NCBI GenBank assembly: GCA_022592445.1 | Contig: JABYQR010000014.1 | Coordinates: 1 to 64,000 of the forward strand | Direction of reading: 5' to 3' | From: Cytidiella melzeri | Lineage: Eukaryota; Basidiomycota; Agaricomycetes; Polyporales; Irpicaceae | DNA: 64,000 nucleotides | Shown: in pieces, positions 17,590-28,574 of the stretch | How the letters are laid out: each line of letters opens with the position of its first letter | Numbering within the stretch: position 1 is the first letter of the stretch | Program-made: the position numbers and the translations under genes | Notes under the pieces: generated by a model | Seen by the model: only the letters and a program-made list of their open reading frames with translations | What the model was told of the DNA's origin: nothing | Database searches by the model: none

Positions 17590-20020
17590 ATGTCAGAACT
17601 ACGTGAGTACTCCTAGCTGCTTTAGCATAGAAGCTGTAAGTAATACGTTACATAGCCCAAGCTACCACCTCGGATTCTCAGACTACAGAAGCTAGCCATT
17701 CACACATCTCATGTAAGAGTTCTGAACATTTGCGTACTTCACCACCGCTAAGCACATCACCAGAAGACCGCTCACGCGCGAGGGAATTTGTTGAGCTTCA
17801 TGACCAAGTACAGGTAACGTTGTTCTGCAGTGTGGCGTCATCAAACGGTCGAATATGCTGACTTGTCCGTTAGACTAGCGTCAACCTACTGGACTCTCTG
17901 GAATCGTTCTTGTCGACATTCCAAAAAGACCTTTCTGCGGTATCTGGTCAGATATCGGACTTACAAGATCGCAGCAAAGACATTGAAAACCGCTTGAAAA
18001 GTCGGAGGGTGCGTCACAACATGGCTTTTACATGAATTGCCTCACATGGCCGCATAGAGAATCGAGAAACCTTTGTCGAATCTACTTGTCGACCTCACTA
18101 TTCCCCCACCCCTCGCCACTATCATTCTCGACACCCCAGTGGGCGACCCGTGGATAGAAGCCATTGGGGAGTTTGAACGCAGGCTTGAAGCTCTAAAGCT
18201 ACGAGGCAGAGTGAAAGCGGCTAGAGATCTTCACGAAGTTGCAGAAGGTCTGCGGATAGTTGTAAGCATCTCAGCGTCTCTTGGCATATATACTCTAAAT
18301 ACGACACTTACAGGCTGCAACAAAACTTCGCGTTCATTTCCTTGCGCTGTTAAACCCAATACGCACAAGTATGACGACCAATCTCAGTATCATACAAACT
18401 TCAGTCTTCTCGAAATACCGGTCTTTGTTCGCCTTCCTACAACGGCAAGCACCCAATGTCGCGAATGAAGTTCAGAGGGCGTATGTTGGGACCGTGCGGA
18501 CGTACTTTGAAACAGGGTTTAGGCGATATATCAGGGCTCTGGGATGGATCAAGGTATTCATTATTGATCAACTGCAGAACCAAGCTCATTCATTTCCATC
18601 TAGGCACGGACAATGGAATCTACGGATACAATTGTCGTTGGTGCCGGCGAAGGCGGTGGTGAGCCTGAGGTTGACACGGGACGTCTGGCACATGCGCGAA
18701 TAGATGGCCCCGGGCCTGTCCTTGCCTACATGGCAGATCAGAAGACTCATGTAAGCTCGGCTTTCTTGATACTGAAAGCTGATTCTCAAGCTATGCTTTG
18801 ACAGAAAGAGCCGATCGAGGCAATTGTCCGTTCACTCCTTCTTGTGCTTCTCGACAATGGTACAGCGGAATGGACATTTGTTACTTCATTCTTTGCTCAA
18901 CCGCCTCCCGTGGCTGTTCCTCCTCCGCTTCCGCTCTCTAAGCAGAGCTCTGAAACAAGCGCGTCGATGTTACTGTCTCCAGACCAATTGAGCTCTCCTA
19001 CACGGCCGGATTTTGATGACCTGAGAAGCAACGGATCAGAAATAGGATGGTCCCCGAGAGCACGGCTGACGAGCATTACTAGCGTACTTGGTACGCCGCT
19101 CCCACTCTCAGCTTCATCTGCATCTGGTATGAGTGGTGATGCCAAGGAGTCCAAGGAGGAAATGACCGTCCTGAGCACAATATGGAAGCAGATATTCGAT
19201 CCGGTTCTGGAGTATTGTCAGGTCCGTTCATTCTGACCACTGCGTCTCTCCTTCGCTTGGCTGATCAACAGTCTAGACTTTCGTGACATCCGTTGTAGTT
19301 CCACATCCCACCATCCCGCTATTGACCATCATTCGTCTGACGGAAGATGTCATGCTCGAAGTCCAGAAGCGAGGTTGCACTCCGCTCGAGACCTTCATAT
19401 TCACGGCTAGGCTGAAGATGTGGCCGGTTTGGCAAAAGGGAATGGCTGACCACGTTGAGGGTGTCAAAAAACTGGCCGAGGGTCAATTCTGGTTTCTCGC
19501 AAGTGTAGCAATATGCTAATTGAACGCTGCAGGCACTTCATCAAGTACATTGGGCGGTATGTTCAGGAAGGCTGCCGTCAGCGAAGCCACTGTCAAAAGC
19601 GTAAATATCTCGCTTCGTGTTGAGTTTCTACCTAACCCACCTTCACCGTTAGATTTGTCACCGCTATTCTGTAATGTTCAACTCTTTCGTTGGTCTGACA
19701 AGTCAGCAGGAGGAAACCATGATCTTCAACAAGTAAAACAGTCTATCTCAATGACTGGTCGTTGTGCTGACATGTATATACGCAGTCTACTTCGTCTCCG
19801 CCAGGAAGTACTGAAACTTGTCGCCTACCACACAGAAAAAATTGCAGATCCGATTGGCATAGCGACCGCTCAGGCTACATTATACGAAACTGTCCTACAG
19901 GATCTGAGCAAAGGTCCCCATCTCGTCAGTCATCCCAAGGCCCAAAGCGAGATTGCATTTTGGAAAGAGAGGGAAGAACAAGCAAGGAGGCGGATCCAAA
20001 GTTCAAAGCGCCAGCGATAG
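17590..20020 (+). CDS. VPS52: Vps52, GARP/EARP tethering complex subunit
   Basis: A 13-nt first exon (17590-17602) is spliced (17603-17655) to 17656-17813, then 17874-18008 and 18058 onward. About ten short introns in all can be placed by frame, ending at TAG 20018-20020. The N-terminal half carries the Vps52 coiled-coil signature (VNLLDSLESFLSTFQKDLSA, DLQDRSKDIENRLKSRRRIE, KPLSNLLVDLTIPPPL). The C-terminal half has the helical rod (PLLTIIRLTEDVMLEVQKRG, FTARLKMWPVWQKGM). Vps52 is the core subunit of GARP, which tethers endosome-derived vesicles at the trans-Golgi. A serine-rich insertion (about 18900-19160) is probably a disordered loop. Exact borders of the later introns (near 19225-19277, 19461-19512, 19600-19651 and 19733-19786) are by eye. 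Confidence 0.85.
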
Positions 20021-20244
20021 ATGTAATACGATGAGCATGTATGTGTAGACCATGGTGGACGGAATCAATACCATGCCCTAGGTGAAGACGATTTGCCAGA
20101 AATAGAATACACGATGCGAACCGAGAGGAATAGGGTGAATAGTGGAATGAATTACTCTAGTGTCCCCAGATATACAAGTAAGAATACTGTTCAGGCGGAC
20201 CGAAAATAAGAACAGAAATGCTGAGACGTATCGCGACCGTACTG
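20021..20244. terminator. Convergent 3' ends of VPS52 and EFR3
   Basis: 224 bp between two convergent stop codons. It must hold both polyadenylation regions; no single signal stands out. Confidence 0.4.
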
Positions 20245-23200
20245 TTATGATTTATACGGAGGCACAACATTTGACGGCGACCTGCCAATAATCGCGTTTA
20301 GTATAGAAAGTGACTGTGACTATTTGAACCCACCGTTGTTCGGATTTCTTCATCGCAAAGGAGGGCCGCAACATCCCCGCACCGTTCGCTTTACCGATGC
20401 CCAGTTTGTTCAGCACGTCCTTTACCTCCCCAGGTCCGGCAAGCTTACTCCTCTGTTGTGTCCGCGAGCGGACAGGTGTCAGCTTCAATCCATCGCCCTG
20501 CGTAGCCGACGTATGATCGAATGTCGATATTGACCCCGCCGTCTCCCGAAGATTAGGATTCGACATGCTACTCCTGCCTTCCAACGCCTCACGCAGATCA
20601 GTCACCCCGACACCGCGTGTTGAACGTGCAAGGCTAGCTCGAGATAGGTTATCGATGTGCATGAACGCAGGAGGAACCTTGATCAGAGGCGCAAGTCCGT
20701 CTGCGCGGCCAAAATCCGCATTCGAAGAGGGTGTCTCTACAGCTGTGAGCTCCAGTGAATATCCGTGCACAATGAAGGTTGCGTTTGCATGTCCGTACCT
20801 TCTCTGTAGGCAGACTCTGCTGACCATGGAGCGCTAAACTTACGGAGCAGACCTTGGCGGTCTAAACCTGTTGCATCTTGGACCGTTTTATTGGAGACAA
20901 TCGCCAGAAGTAGAGGCTCTGGATCCAGCGAAGCAAAGGTCTTCTCGGGAGGTACTTCTTCAGCTGCGTCGTCAAGGATTATAGGAGCACTTCGGCCACG
21001 GAATTCGCCAGGGTTTAATGTCGGCGGGGAAGGGAGTTTACCATGGGCACCGGATGGTGTGCCCTACAGTTATCAATGTAAGCGAAGAAACTATAGGAGA
21101 GAATTTCTGATGCGAATGCAACACTGACCTGGCTGACGATTTCCAAAAGTTCAGAGCAATCCCAGACTTTCCCGAGTGTAGTCCAACACGATACCAGGAG
21201 CTCCCTGATGACGGAGATCCGGGTAGTGATAGGTCCAGAATCGTCAAGTTGAATTGCTGAGTTAAGGGCCAGCAACATGGGAACACCAGTCAACAGACCG
21301 CGAACGGGGAGATTGGTAAATACCGCAGTCAAAACTGCTAGAATATTCCCGTAGTCTGATAACGTCGCGGAGGCCGGTGTTGACCCAGAAAGTTTCGATG
21401 GGACATTTCGTAAAAGGCGGTGCATCACTGATACCTTGCGCGTTCTTGATAGAGCTAGTGATCTACGGCTCTGTGGTGCAGGATCTGTCAGATCCTGTGT
21501 ATTGGTTTCATCCGTCGCGGCGGTTGAGGAAGGGGCGTTGCCGTTGACTGAACGATGCACAGACGGCGTAGGACTTGGAGACGGAACACCAAGGTTGGAA
21601 GATATAGCGAGGACGTAAATGTGCGCGTGAAGACAGTTCAACAACCTCGTGGCGCTGTCGCCATGAATAATTGTGTAGTTGACATTTGCTTGCTGGACTG
21701 GCCCGTCGGCCAGCGGGCGAATTCGCTTGACTCCATCCGTATCCGTGACATCCCACAGTTTTGGGAGTTCCCTCTCCAGGTATGAAATGAGAGTAGCAAC
21801 ATAATCCGCTCGAACTGCGTAATCAGCGTCGCATAGCAAGGATACAGTGTCCTGCCAGACATCGGCGGGAACATTCCTTCTGCGTGGTGCCTTTACTCCA
21901 TCGCGAGCGCCTTTGTGGTCGAGGCTCGCCCTGGCAGCACCTTCTCCACCCAAAGTCGGGCTAGATGGGGGTGATTTTTGGCTACCCGAGGTGTCAGGTT
22001 CGGCAATGTCATGGACTTCCGCTGAGTTGATGAGTCCCAACAAGCTGGCCAGAAGGCATCTGATAGCCTGCACTCTAGTCATGTCATTTTCGCATTTGAC
22101 ACCGACGAGAAGGCCCGTCGTCTCAACAGCTACAAGCCGACTGATCAACTCTCCAGCTAGATCCAAGATTTGGTCGGCGTAATACACGTATGTACCGAGG
22201 GATGATACACAGCGTACCAGGGCCGGTAAAAGCGCATCCTCTGGGTCTCTGGAAATCCTTCGCAATGCAACGGTGACGAGGCTGGAGATGATGTCGGATG
22301 TGGATAGGTTTACTAACGGAGTGGGCGAAGTGAAAACAGTCGTGATCATGGCCGCAAGAGCTCTCGGTCGCGAAACATTTTGGGAAGAGTCCTGATCTTG
22401 CACGAGATTTTCGACGAGTCGAGTAGGAATAGCATACCGGTATTGATATTGGGTCCACTCCGCCGCGTGGACTGCGATCCACGAGCAATGCTCCGTTTGG
22501 TCCCATGCATTTTTGTCGTTGAGGCAGTCGATGGCCGCCTGCATGGACACCGCAGCTTGACCCCCGCTGGCATGTCCGAAAAGATGAGAAAGAGCTCGTA
22601 TCGCAGAGTTCGCAACTTCCCGAGACGATGGGCCAGCTTCGCCCGCAACGTGCAGATGTATCGAGGTCGCACGTCGCTCCATTGCCGGTCTGTCACGAAA
22701 TTCGGTAGTATGTGTAGGCTTGGGCTGTTCTTTCACTGTGGCAGCCCTGTGGCACGTAGAGTCATCGTGAATGTATGTCACGAGACCTCAAACGCAAAAC
22801 CTACTCATGGTCAAGCACGGAAATTTCTCCGTCCAATAGAGGAATCAGCAACGCCGGTATCAAAGTGGATATTTGCATCTTCAGCTGCGTCGTAGAATTA
22901 TAAAGCGCGTCTGATGTCACCACACCGGTCAAAGCTGCCAGCCCCACAAGTCGCGTTCTATAGATACAATAGATTATAAATATAGCTCTTGAGGAGGAAA
23001 ATATAGTATCGCACCGATTCATGACTTCTGCATCTCCAGTCTCTGTCCTTCCCATAAGAGAAAACACTTCAAGGCATGACATGTAGTCCTTCGCGACTTG
23101 CTGATCAACTTCAATGAGGTGACCATCGGTATATGTTGTCCAAGCTGTGAACTATGTACGCGTTATGAAGAATACATGTTCTTCGACCCAAAGTAGACTT

Positions 23201-23645
23201 ACGACGCTTCCGGCCCTCGCAGCAACCTCCAAGTCAGACGACAATGCAGAAAGCGTTTCGCTGACGGAAGTAAGGAGAGAACCTGTGAGGAGAGCGAGGT
23301 CACGACGGCATTCTATAGCTAAAGCCTTGATGATTGCGAGAGTTATCAGAAGCAACCTTGCCGACAGATGAGATATAACGATGTCAATAGCAGTGAGTTG
23401 ACCTACGCGCGTGCGCGAATGTTTCCTCCCTTTGCTTTTCGGCTGTCTATCTTCACTCTCTTCTCCAGTTCGCTCGCGAGCTTGTTGATTTTGCCTGGTC
23501 TGTTTGAAGCATAGTAGGTCATTCGAGACAGCTCTTGCGAGTTGGGACGATAGTCTGGCCCAGAGGTAAGGAGGGCAGCATTTGGTGGATAGCAAGCTGA
23601 GACGAGAAGAACGTGATTCGGGGTAAAAGGCAGATGCATAGGCAT
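20245..23645 (-). CDS. EFR3: EFR3-like plasma-membrane scaffold for PI 4-kinase
   Basis: The start is ATG 23645-23643. The N-terminus (NHVLLVSACYPPN, ELSRMTYYASNRPGKINKLA, ELEKRVKIDSRKAKGGNIRA) and following helices (LLITLAIIKALAIECRRDLA, then TSVSETLSALSSDLEVAARA) match fungal Efr3. So do the middle (KDYMSCLEVFSLMGRTETGD, LIPALLIPLLDGEISVLDHE) and the long HEAT-like part (21015-22781). Efr3 is palmitoylated and anchors Ypp1 and the PI4-kinase Stt4 at the plasma membrane; the N-terminal cysteine in SACYPP is where such modification would be expected. Many introns of 50-60 nt interrupt it. The last one (about 20323-20276) was inferred because splicing gives a short serine/proline tail ending at TAA 20247-20245. 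Convergent with VPS52. Confidence 0.82.
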
Positions 23646-24692
23646 GCAGGTCGTTTAGCAAAGCAATGAATTAGAGTCCAAATGAGAGTGACAGCCCTGA
23701 CGATCCAAATTCAAGTGCGGTAGTGTAAAACGAGGTCGTGGTTTGTGTGCAACATATGTGTAGACCGTAAGTGATATTGAGGCAAGCTGGCCAGCCTGCG
23801 GCCAATGACGCCGCTGCGGCAGGCAAGCAACCCGCGTCTATTATAATAACCGCCCTGTAGTGTAGGCTGCAGTTCCCTCGAGGTGATAGCGATGGCTAAG
23901 CAGTGTAAATGGACGTGCTAATTACAACTCTGTCGAACTAAAGGGCTCAGCAAAGTTACTAGACAATCCCGAAATATGGGCTAGCTATGTAGTATACGGT
24001 AAGAAGGCGCTTATGATCTAGAACACTTAAAGGACCACTTCAAGTTGACTTCCTCCATGCCACTGTAACATACCATTATACCCACCAATATTCTCATCTT
24101 CTATGTTGCGACGAGGGATGATCACTTGAATACCCGAGGTAGTCCACCCAGTGAGCCATCGTCCCTAAGCCATCATGATGGCTCTGTAGACAATAAGAGA
24201 GACTCGAAGCGCATAGTGTGTGGTAATAGCATTGACAACGCGGCACAAACACTTCTAGACCCGTGCTCACCTCCTTGACTGGATTCCCATTAACACCTAC
24301 ACGAGTGGAGTTTTCAAAGCCAGGTCGGCTCGAAGACCAAACACATTTAGAACCAGTGTTGCCTCAATCAAATGAGCATAAGCAGAGCTATAGAATCTGG
24401 TGCAAGAGAGTCAGTCTGCGGTTAAATGTGGCATCAAAAGTATTCACCTCGTGGTGTCGGTGTGGCCCTCTATGTTGCGCATCAACACCAACGCATTTGT
24501 ATCGATGTTAGTACACAATCAAAGTGCAACAAGGTACACAACGCAGCAAGTATTTGAGCCTCTCACTTGCTTGCAATTTGGAGAGTTTAAGACATACATC
24601 TCAAGTCCGATTCTCGCGGACTACGGGTCAGTCAGACTCAGCGTGTCTGCCCGAGGCAAAGCGTGCGATTGACTCCATTGTTCGTCGGAAAG
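23646..24692. other. Intergenic region, about 1 kb
   Basis: Lies upstream of EFR3 and downstream of the BRCT gene. It must hold the EFR3 promoter. No open frame with support, no repeat and no RNA gene was recognised. Confidence 0.5.
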
Positions 24693-25634
24693 CTAGGCAG
24701 GTACATTGCGTGACGGACCAGCCGTGAGCATTTTGGCTATGCTATCATGGCTCTCATCTGTGACTGCACTATACTTTCGCTCTGGAAGTCTTATACCTGC
24801 GTCGATGGAGTCCATGATCCACTCGGGGCGAACCACATAGGCCTTCACTCTCGACTTTGCATGAAGAACTTTGTGTGTCTTTGACCCGCTGAGTTGTTGA
24901 GAGGTGAGAATATGAGTAGCGTTGGAAGAGGTGTTTCTGTGAGTAATAGAATTAGATTGGAGCGTGGAGACAAACAAAAAGCTCTCACAAGACTTGGCCA
25001 CCAGCTAAGGCGACAATCCTCTTCATCTCGATGTCGGTTGTATCCTCCAGGTAGCCATCAAGATAAACTCGCACGCCTCTAAGGACTTTGACTTCACGAG
25101 AAACTAGAGAGTCGGGCAGCTGCTCTTGAAGCTTCTTCCCGCGCTCCTCAAGATACAGTTTCTGGTTCACACGTCCGTTCGAACGCTGGTGGCCCGTAGC
25201 AGTCGAGGTAACGTGGTCTAAACTCATGTTAGTACTCAAATCGTGTCCCCGAGAACATACGCTCAGGACGTACCAGTTCTCGTGTAAATATCTGAACGAG
25301 TGATGGGATTGGCTTCATCCGACAGAGTGGCCAACAGATGCTTCGTAAGAGTAGATGAGGAAGGCTCTTTTCCGTCTTTGCGCAGAGGGGCGAGAAGTCT
25401 GTATGCGCCGCGATTCAAGTGGTATCAGTTGGTAGGGGAAAAGGTTACAGTATGGACGAGTTCCTACTTTTGGACACGTTTCTTTTCTTTCCAGTCCCTC
25501 GTAGTGCGTTCAAAGGGCTTGTTCGTGGTGTAGGGCTTGAATCTTCGCGAGCTTGGCTGTTCTGTGTTTTCTTGCTTGCCGCCTTGCGTCAACCTTCGAG
25601 CAGACGGCTTCACAATCTTCACGAAATTGTCCAT
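24693..25634 (-). CDS. Short BRCT-domain protein, REV1-N-terminus-like
   Basis: Four exons can be joined from ATG 25634-25632: a basic first exon (MDNFVKIVKPSARRL...), an exon with LLAPLRKDGKEPSSS, one with the start of the BRCT domain (VLRGVRVYLDGYLEDTTDIE then MKRIVALAGGQVL) and one with its end (NATHILTSQQLSGSKT, VVRPEWIMDSIDAGIRLPER). The stop is TAG 24695-24693. The BRCT motif resembles that of REV1 (a G-V-x-V-Y-x-x-G-Y start and a V-V-R-P-E-W end), but no Y-family polymerase domain follows in this window. It may be a separate fungal BRCT protein or a truncated REV1 relative. BRCT domains usually bind phosphopeptides or DNA ends in DNA-damage responses. Function not known here. Confidence 0.7.
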
Positions 25635-26175
25635 GGTATCGCAAAATATGTACAGGGAAAGGGCAAAGGTTGGAACATTGAAATAGTCACAGGGCCAACG
25701 AGAATGAGGTCGTAAACAAGCTGGCCATAGCTTCCGGCCAAGGCCAGTGTAACTGATGAACACCTGCGTCACGTGAAGCGCGTTATTTGTTTCGTGCAAA
25801 TTCGGCAGAACGCGTTCATGTCCGGAGCGAGGTGCTGCCACTATCGTCTCCAGACTCCGAGGCTTCACCTCAGTTTATCCTCCTCCTCAACAGACAATGC
25901 TCAACATCCAGTCAGGCGATGCCAAAGGATACACGTTTTGAGTGTTTTGCTTGAAGGGTCTCAAAGCCGCTATCTAACGTGGCGTAACGGCCGCGTAGTG
26001 ACCCGTCAGTACTGGACCATGCGGTATTTGCAGCGACTTTCCTCGGTGATGACCTCTTCTCTGTAAGCCAAGAATGCGTACAGCGAATCATTATTTCTCC
26101 GATGACATGGGTAGCTATATTAACTGACTATAAGAGGTCCGACATGCACGAGAATGCAGCTCCGTCGAAATCGAA
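25635..26175. promoter_or_regulatory. Divergent promoter region, BRCT gene and secreted protein gene
   Basis: 541 bp between two divergent start codons. No defined element was recognised. Confidence 0.4.
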
Positions 26176-26872
26176 ATGTCGGTCGTCCAGAGGATTGCGC
26201 TCATACTCCCACTATTCTTATGGGTTGCGTTGGTTGGCGGAATGCCGTCTTTCGACGGCGTCGCTTTTTGGAGCTCAGACACCGGGTCTTTAGTGCCTGG
26301 AATGGGGGCACTGGAGGCGTTGGGACCGCAAAACAACTATGAAAATGGTTATTTTGTCCCCCGTTTCTTGGCGGTGGATGCGGAACGAGGTGCGCTCTCT
26401 ATCTATTGCCACGGAATCCATATTCATAAGTGAACACAATATCTAGGTGCGCCCGGAAACGTCACTATCACGAGCACGAAAAACCCTCCCATGTTCTACT
26501 TGCACAACAGTCAAGTGTGGCTTTATCACAACGCGACGACAATCCTCCCCGTGAATGTGCGCAACTCGACACTGTCGTCCCAGCTGCCACTGCAGGTGGT
26601 GGTAGGCAAACAGCGGGAAGGAGTCCGGGGTGGGACGTGGAGATGGCAGGGCACCCAACTGATATACGAGCAAGGTTCTGCGACAAATCAGGGTATCTAC
26701 TACGCGTGTCAAGATACAAACGATCTGATGGGCTTATTCCTGTTTCTGAAACCGTGAGTCTCCTTTCGCTGGTCCCTGAAAAGGCATTGTGTTGACCAGC
26801 ATCTGCCACAGGTCGCCGACTCCCGCAGGATGTACTATATTCACAGTCCATAGCTTTTCTCGTGACCAATGA
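26176..26872 (+). CDS. Small secreted protein, 193 aa
   Basis: Three exons (26176-26389, 26447-26753, 26812-26872; introns GTGCGC...TCTAG and GTGAGT...CACAG) total 582 nt. The N-terminus is a clear signal peptide (RIALILPLFLWVALVGG followed by small residues). The mature part contains VPRFLAVDAERGAPGNVTIT, potential N-glycosylation sites (NVT, NAT, NST), YYACQD and a hydrophobic strand GLFLFLKP near the C-terminus followed by GCTIFTV. This pattern occurs in families of small secreted proteins of mushroom-forming fungi, whose function is unknown. With few cysteines it is not an obvious cysteine-rich effector. Splice sites fit the frame exactly. Confidence 0.72.
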
Positions 26873-27690
26873 TACGCGGTTATCTTCTCTACCACGATAC
26901 ATTGTATCCGTAGCTCCATGCACAGACGGCAAACCTGAGCACTTGTGGTCGTGCGTCGCTACAATGGTGGTCCTCAAAACGCACGGGTGAGGACTGGGCA
27001 TACTCCGAGACTCGCAGTACGTATTTATCGCACACCAGTACCTCCTGTCTCATCCGGCCCTTGTATCTCATTGCCTACCACCTACCTGTTTCCAGCACAC
27101 TGCCTCTTTACCGCCCATGTGGTTTACAGTTGCCAAGCCTTCTTTTGATTCACTGCTCAGAACTTATCTGATCTGATGGGCAGTGTTCTCTCTCTTTGGC
27201 ACTGTTTTCCTTTGATCCTTGTTTCATCTTGTGCTGCCCTCTTGCATTGCCTTGTTTCCACCCAAACTTGTGATTCAATATGGTATTTTTGTAGTATCAT
27301 CTACAGTGAAACCCCTCTTGGCACATACCTCTCATTCCTTCAAACCCATACATTTGTGGCTCAACCAACTTGACCTGCAGGGATATTGAATTCAAAAACC
27401 ATGCAATCAATAGCAATCCACAAACATCGTTTGGTCTCTGAGCAACTATTGCCCATGTTTTGGGATGCTTTTGCAGAATGATTTCTAACCCCTATAGATT
27501 GCAAGAATCTTGTTGCATCAACAGTGAGCACTGCACCTGATTGTTCCACAAAGCTCCCGAAACATTACTTGCTTTCTGGGAAAGATTTACCATCAGAACA
27601 CTGCCTAAAGCAGTTCCCGTGAGGATGAGGCAGTTCAGACATTGTCACAGATTCAATGTTTCTACAGGACTTGCCTGAACTGGCAACGGT
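26873..27690. other. Unexplained AT-richer region at the edge of the transposon island
   Basis: Base composition changes near 27000 and no host-like gene was recognised. Small open frames on both strands show nothing identifiable. The sequence is probably degraded mobile DNA. Confidence 0.4.
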
Positions 27691-27699
27691 ATTATTGGG

Positions 27700-27860
27700 A
27701 ATATTGAGGTGCTTATTCAGTGCTTATCCAGTGTCTATTTAAGCACTTATTCAGCACTTATCTGAGGCTTATTTCAGTGCTTATCAATTGATGCGCACTC
27801 CATCATTGATGCACTGATGCACTCTCTGTCTCTGATGCACTGATGTGCTCCTTTCCTTAT
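27700..27860. repeat. Degenerate short tandem repeats
   Basis: The motif GCTTATTCAGT / GCACTTATT recurs five or six times (27709-27786). It is followed by repeated TGATGCACTGATGCACT-like units (about 27789-27850). It looks like a small minisatellite inside old repeat DNA. Confidence 0.55.
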
Positions 27861-27879
27861 CTGTGTATCACATGATAGA

Positions 27880-28062
27880 CTCTTTGATACCTTGTGGAAC
27901 ATGCTGCAACTATGATGTCATAGTTCTTAGAACCTTCTGGAAAACTCTAGCCTTGTCTTAAAACAAGCTAGAACAAGTCTAACCTTGGGACTAGGTCATG
28001 GGGTCAGGTCATGGGGACAATTGCTATTGGTTGATTATTGAAGTGGCACCACTAGGGCATAG
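27880..28062 (+). repeat. Left part of an older LTR-like sequence hit by element 2
   Basis: Together with 35309-35512 this forms one sequence split by element 2; the CATAG target copy is at 28058-28062. The rejoined sequence has a TATATATAG box and a downstream stretch (CTGTTGATCAAGAACTAC...) like that at the end of Agaricomycete gypsy LTRs. The 5' border is uncertain and no second copy is in the window. Confidence 0.4.
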
Positions 28063-28561
28063 TGTCAGGAACACAACCCAACTCTATGAAGAGCGAGGGA
28101 GTGACGACGAGGGGAGGAGGAACGACGAGCGAACTCGCGTGGACGATGACGACAGGAGTATAGGTGATGAGGAGGAGTGGAGACACGACGACGAGGGATC
28201 AGCTGACAATGAGCTAAAGACCAGGATATATTAGCACAGTGGTGAGACTAGTACAAGGTGAACGTCACCTAAAGACCAGGAGGTAGAATCTGAGGTCTTT
28301 AGAGAGCTACAGGGTGGGTTTATATACATCTCAGACAAGGATCCCTGGTACCGGGTCTGTACTCCTAACACTGCCGTGGGAACGTATGGTGTGCTATGGT
28401 GCGATGTTCTACAATGTTCCACAATGTTCCAGCACCTTCTATGATCATGTGACCAGTCTGTCACATGCACTTGATCACATGCAGTAGCCATGTACCATCG
28501 ATAAGATAAGATAAAGAAATTAAAAGGAAAAGAAAGGGAAAAAGTGTGCATGTTCGTGACA
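28063..28561 (-). repeat. 3' LTR of element 2
   Basis: 499 bp, TG...CA, looks identical to 34805-35303. The target copy CATAG precedes it. Confidence 0.95.
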
Positions 28562-28564
28562 TTA

Positions 28565-28574
28565 CCCCCCTCCT
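28565..28574 (-). other. Polypurine tract of element 2
   Basis: AGGAGGGGGG on the minus strand next to the 3' LTR. It overlaps the last bases of the pol stop codon (28575-28573). Confidence 0.7.

Noticed and set aside
26468..27001. Minus-strand open frame of 177 codons
   Set aside because: It overlaps the spliced secreted-protein gene on the plus strand, whose exons, signal peptide and frame are better supported.
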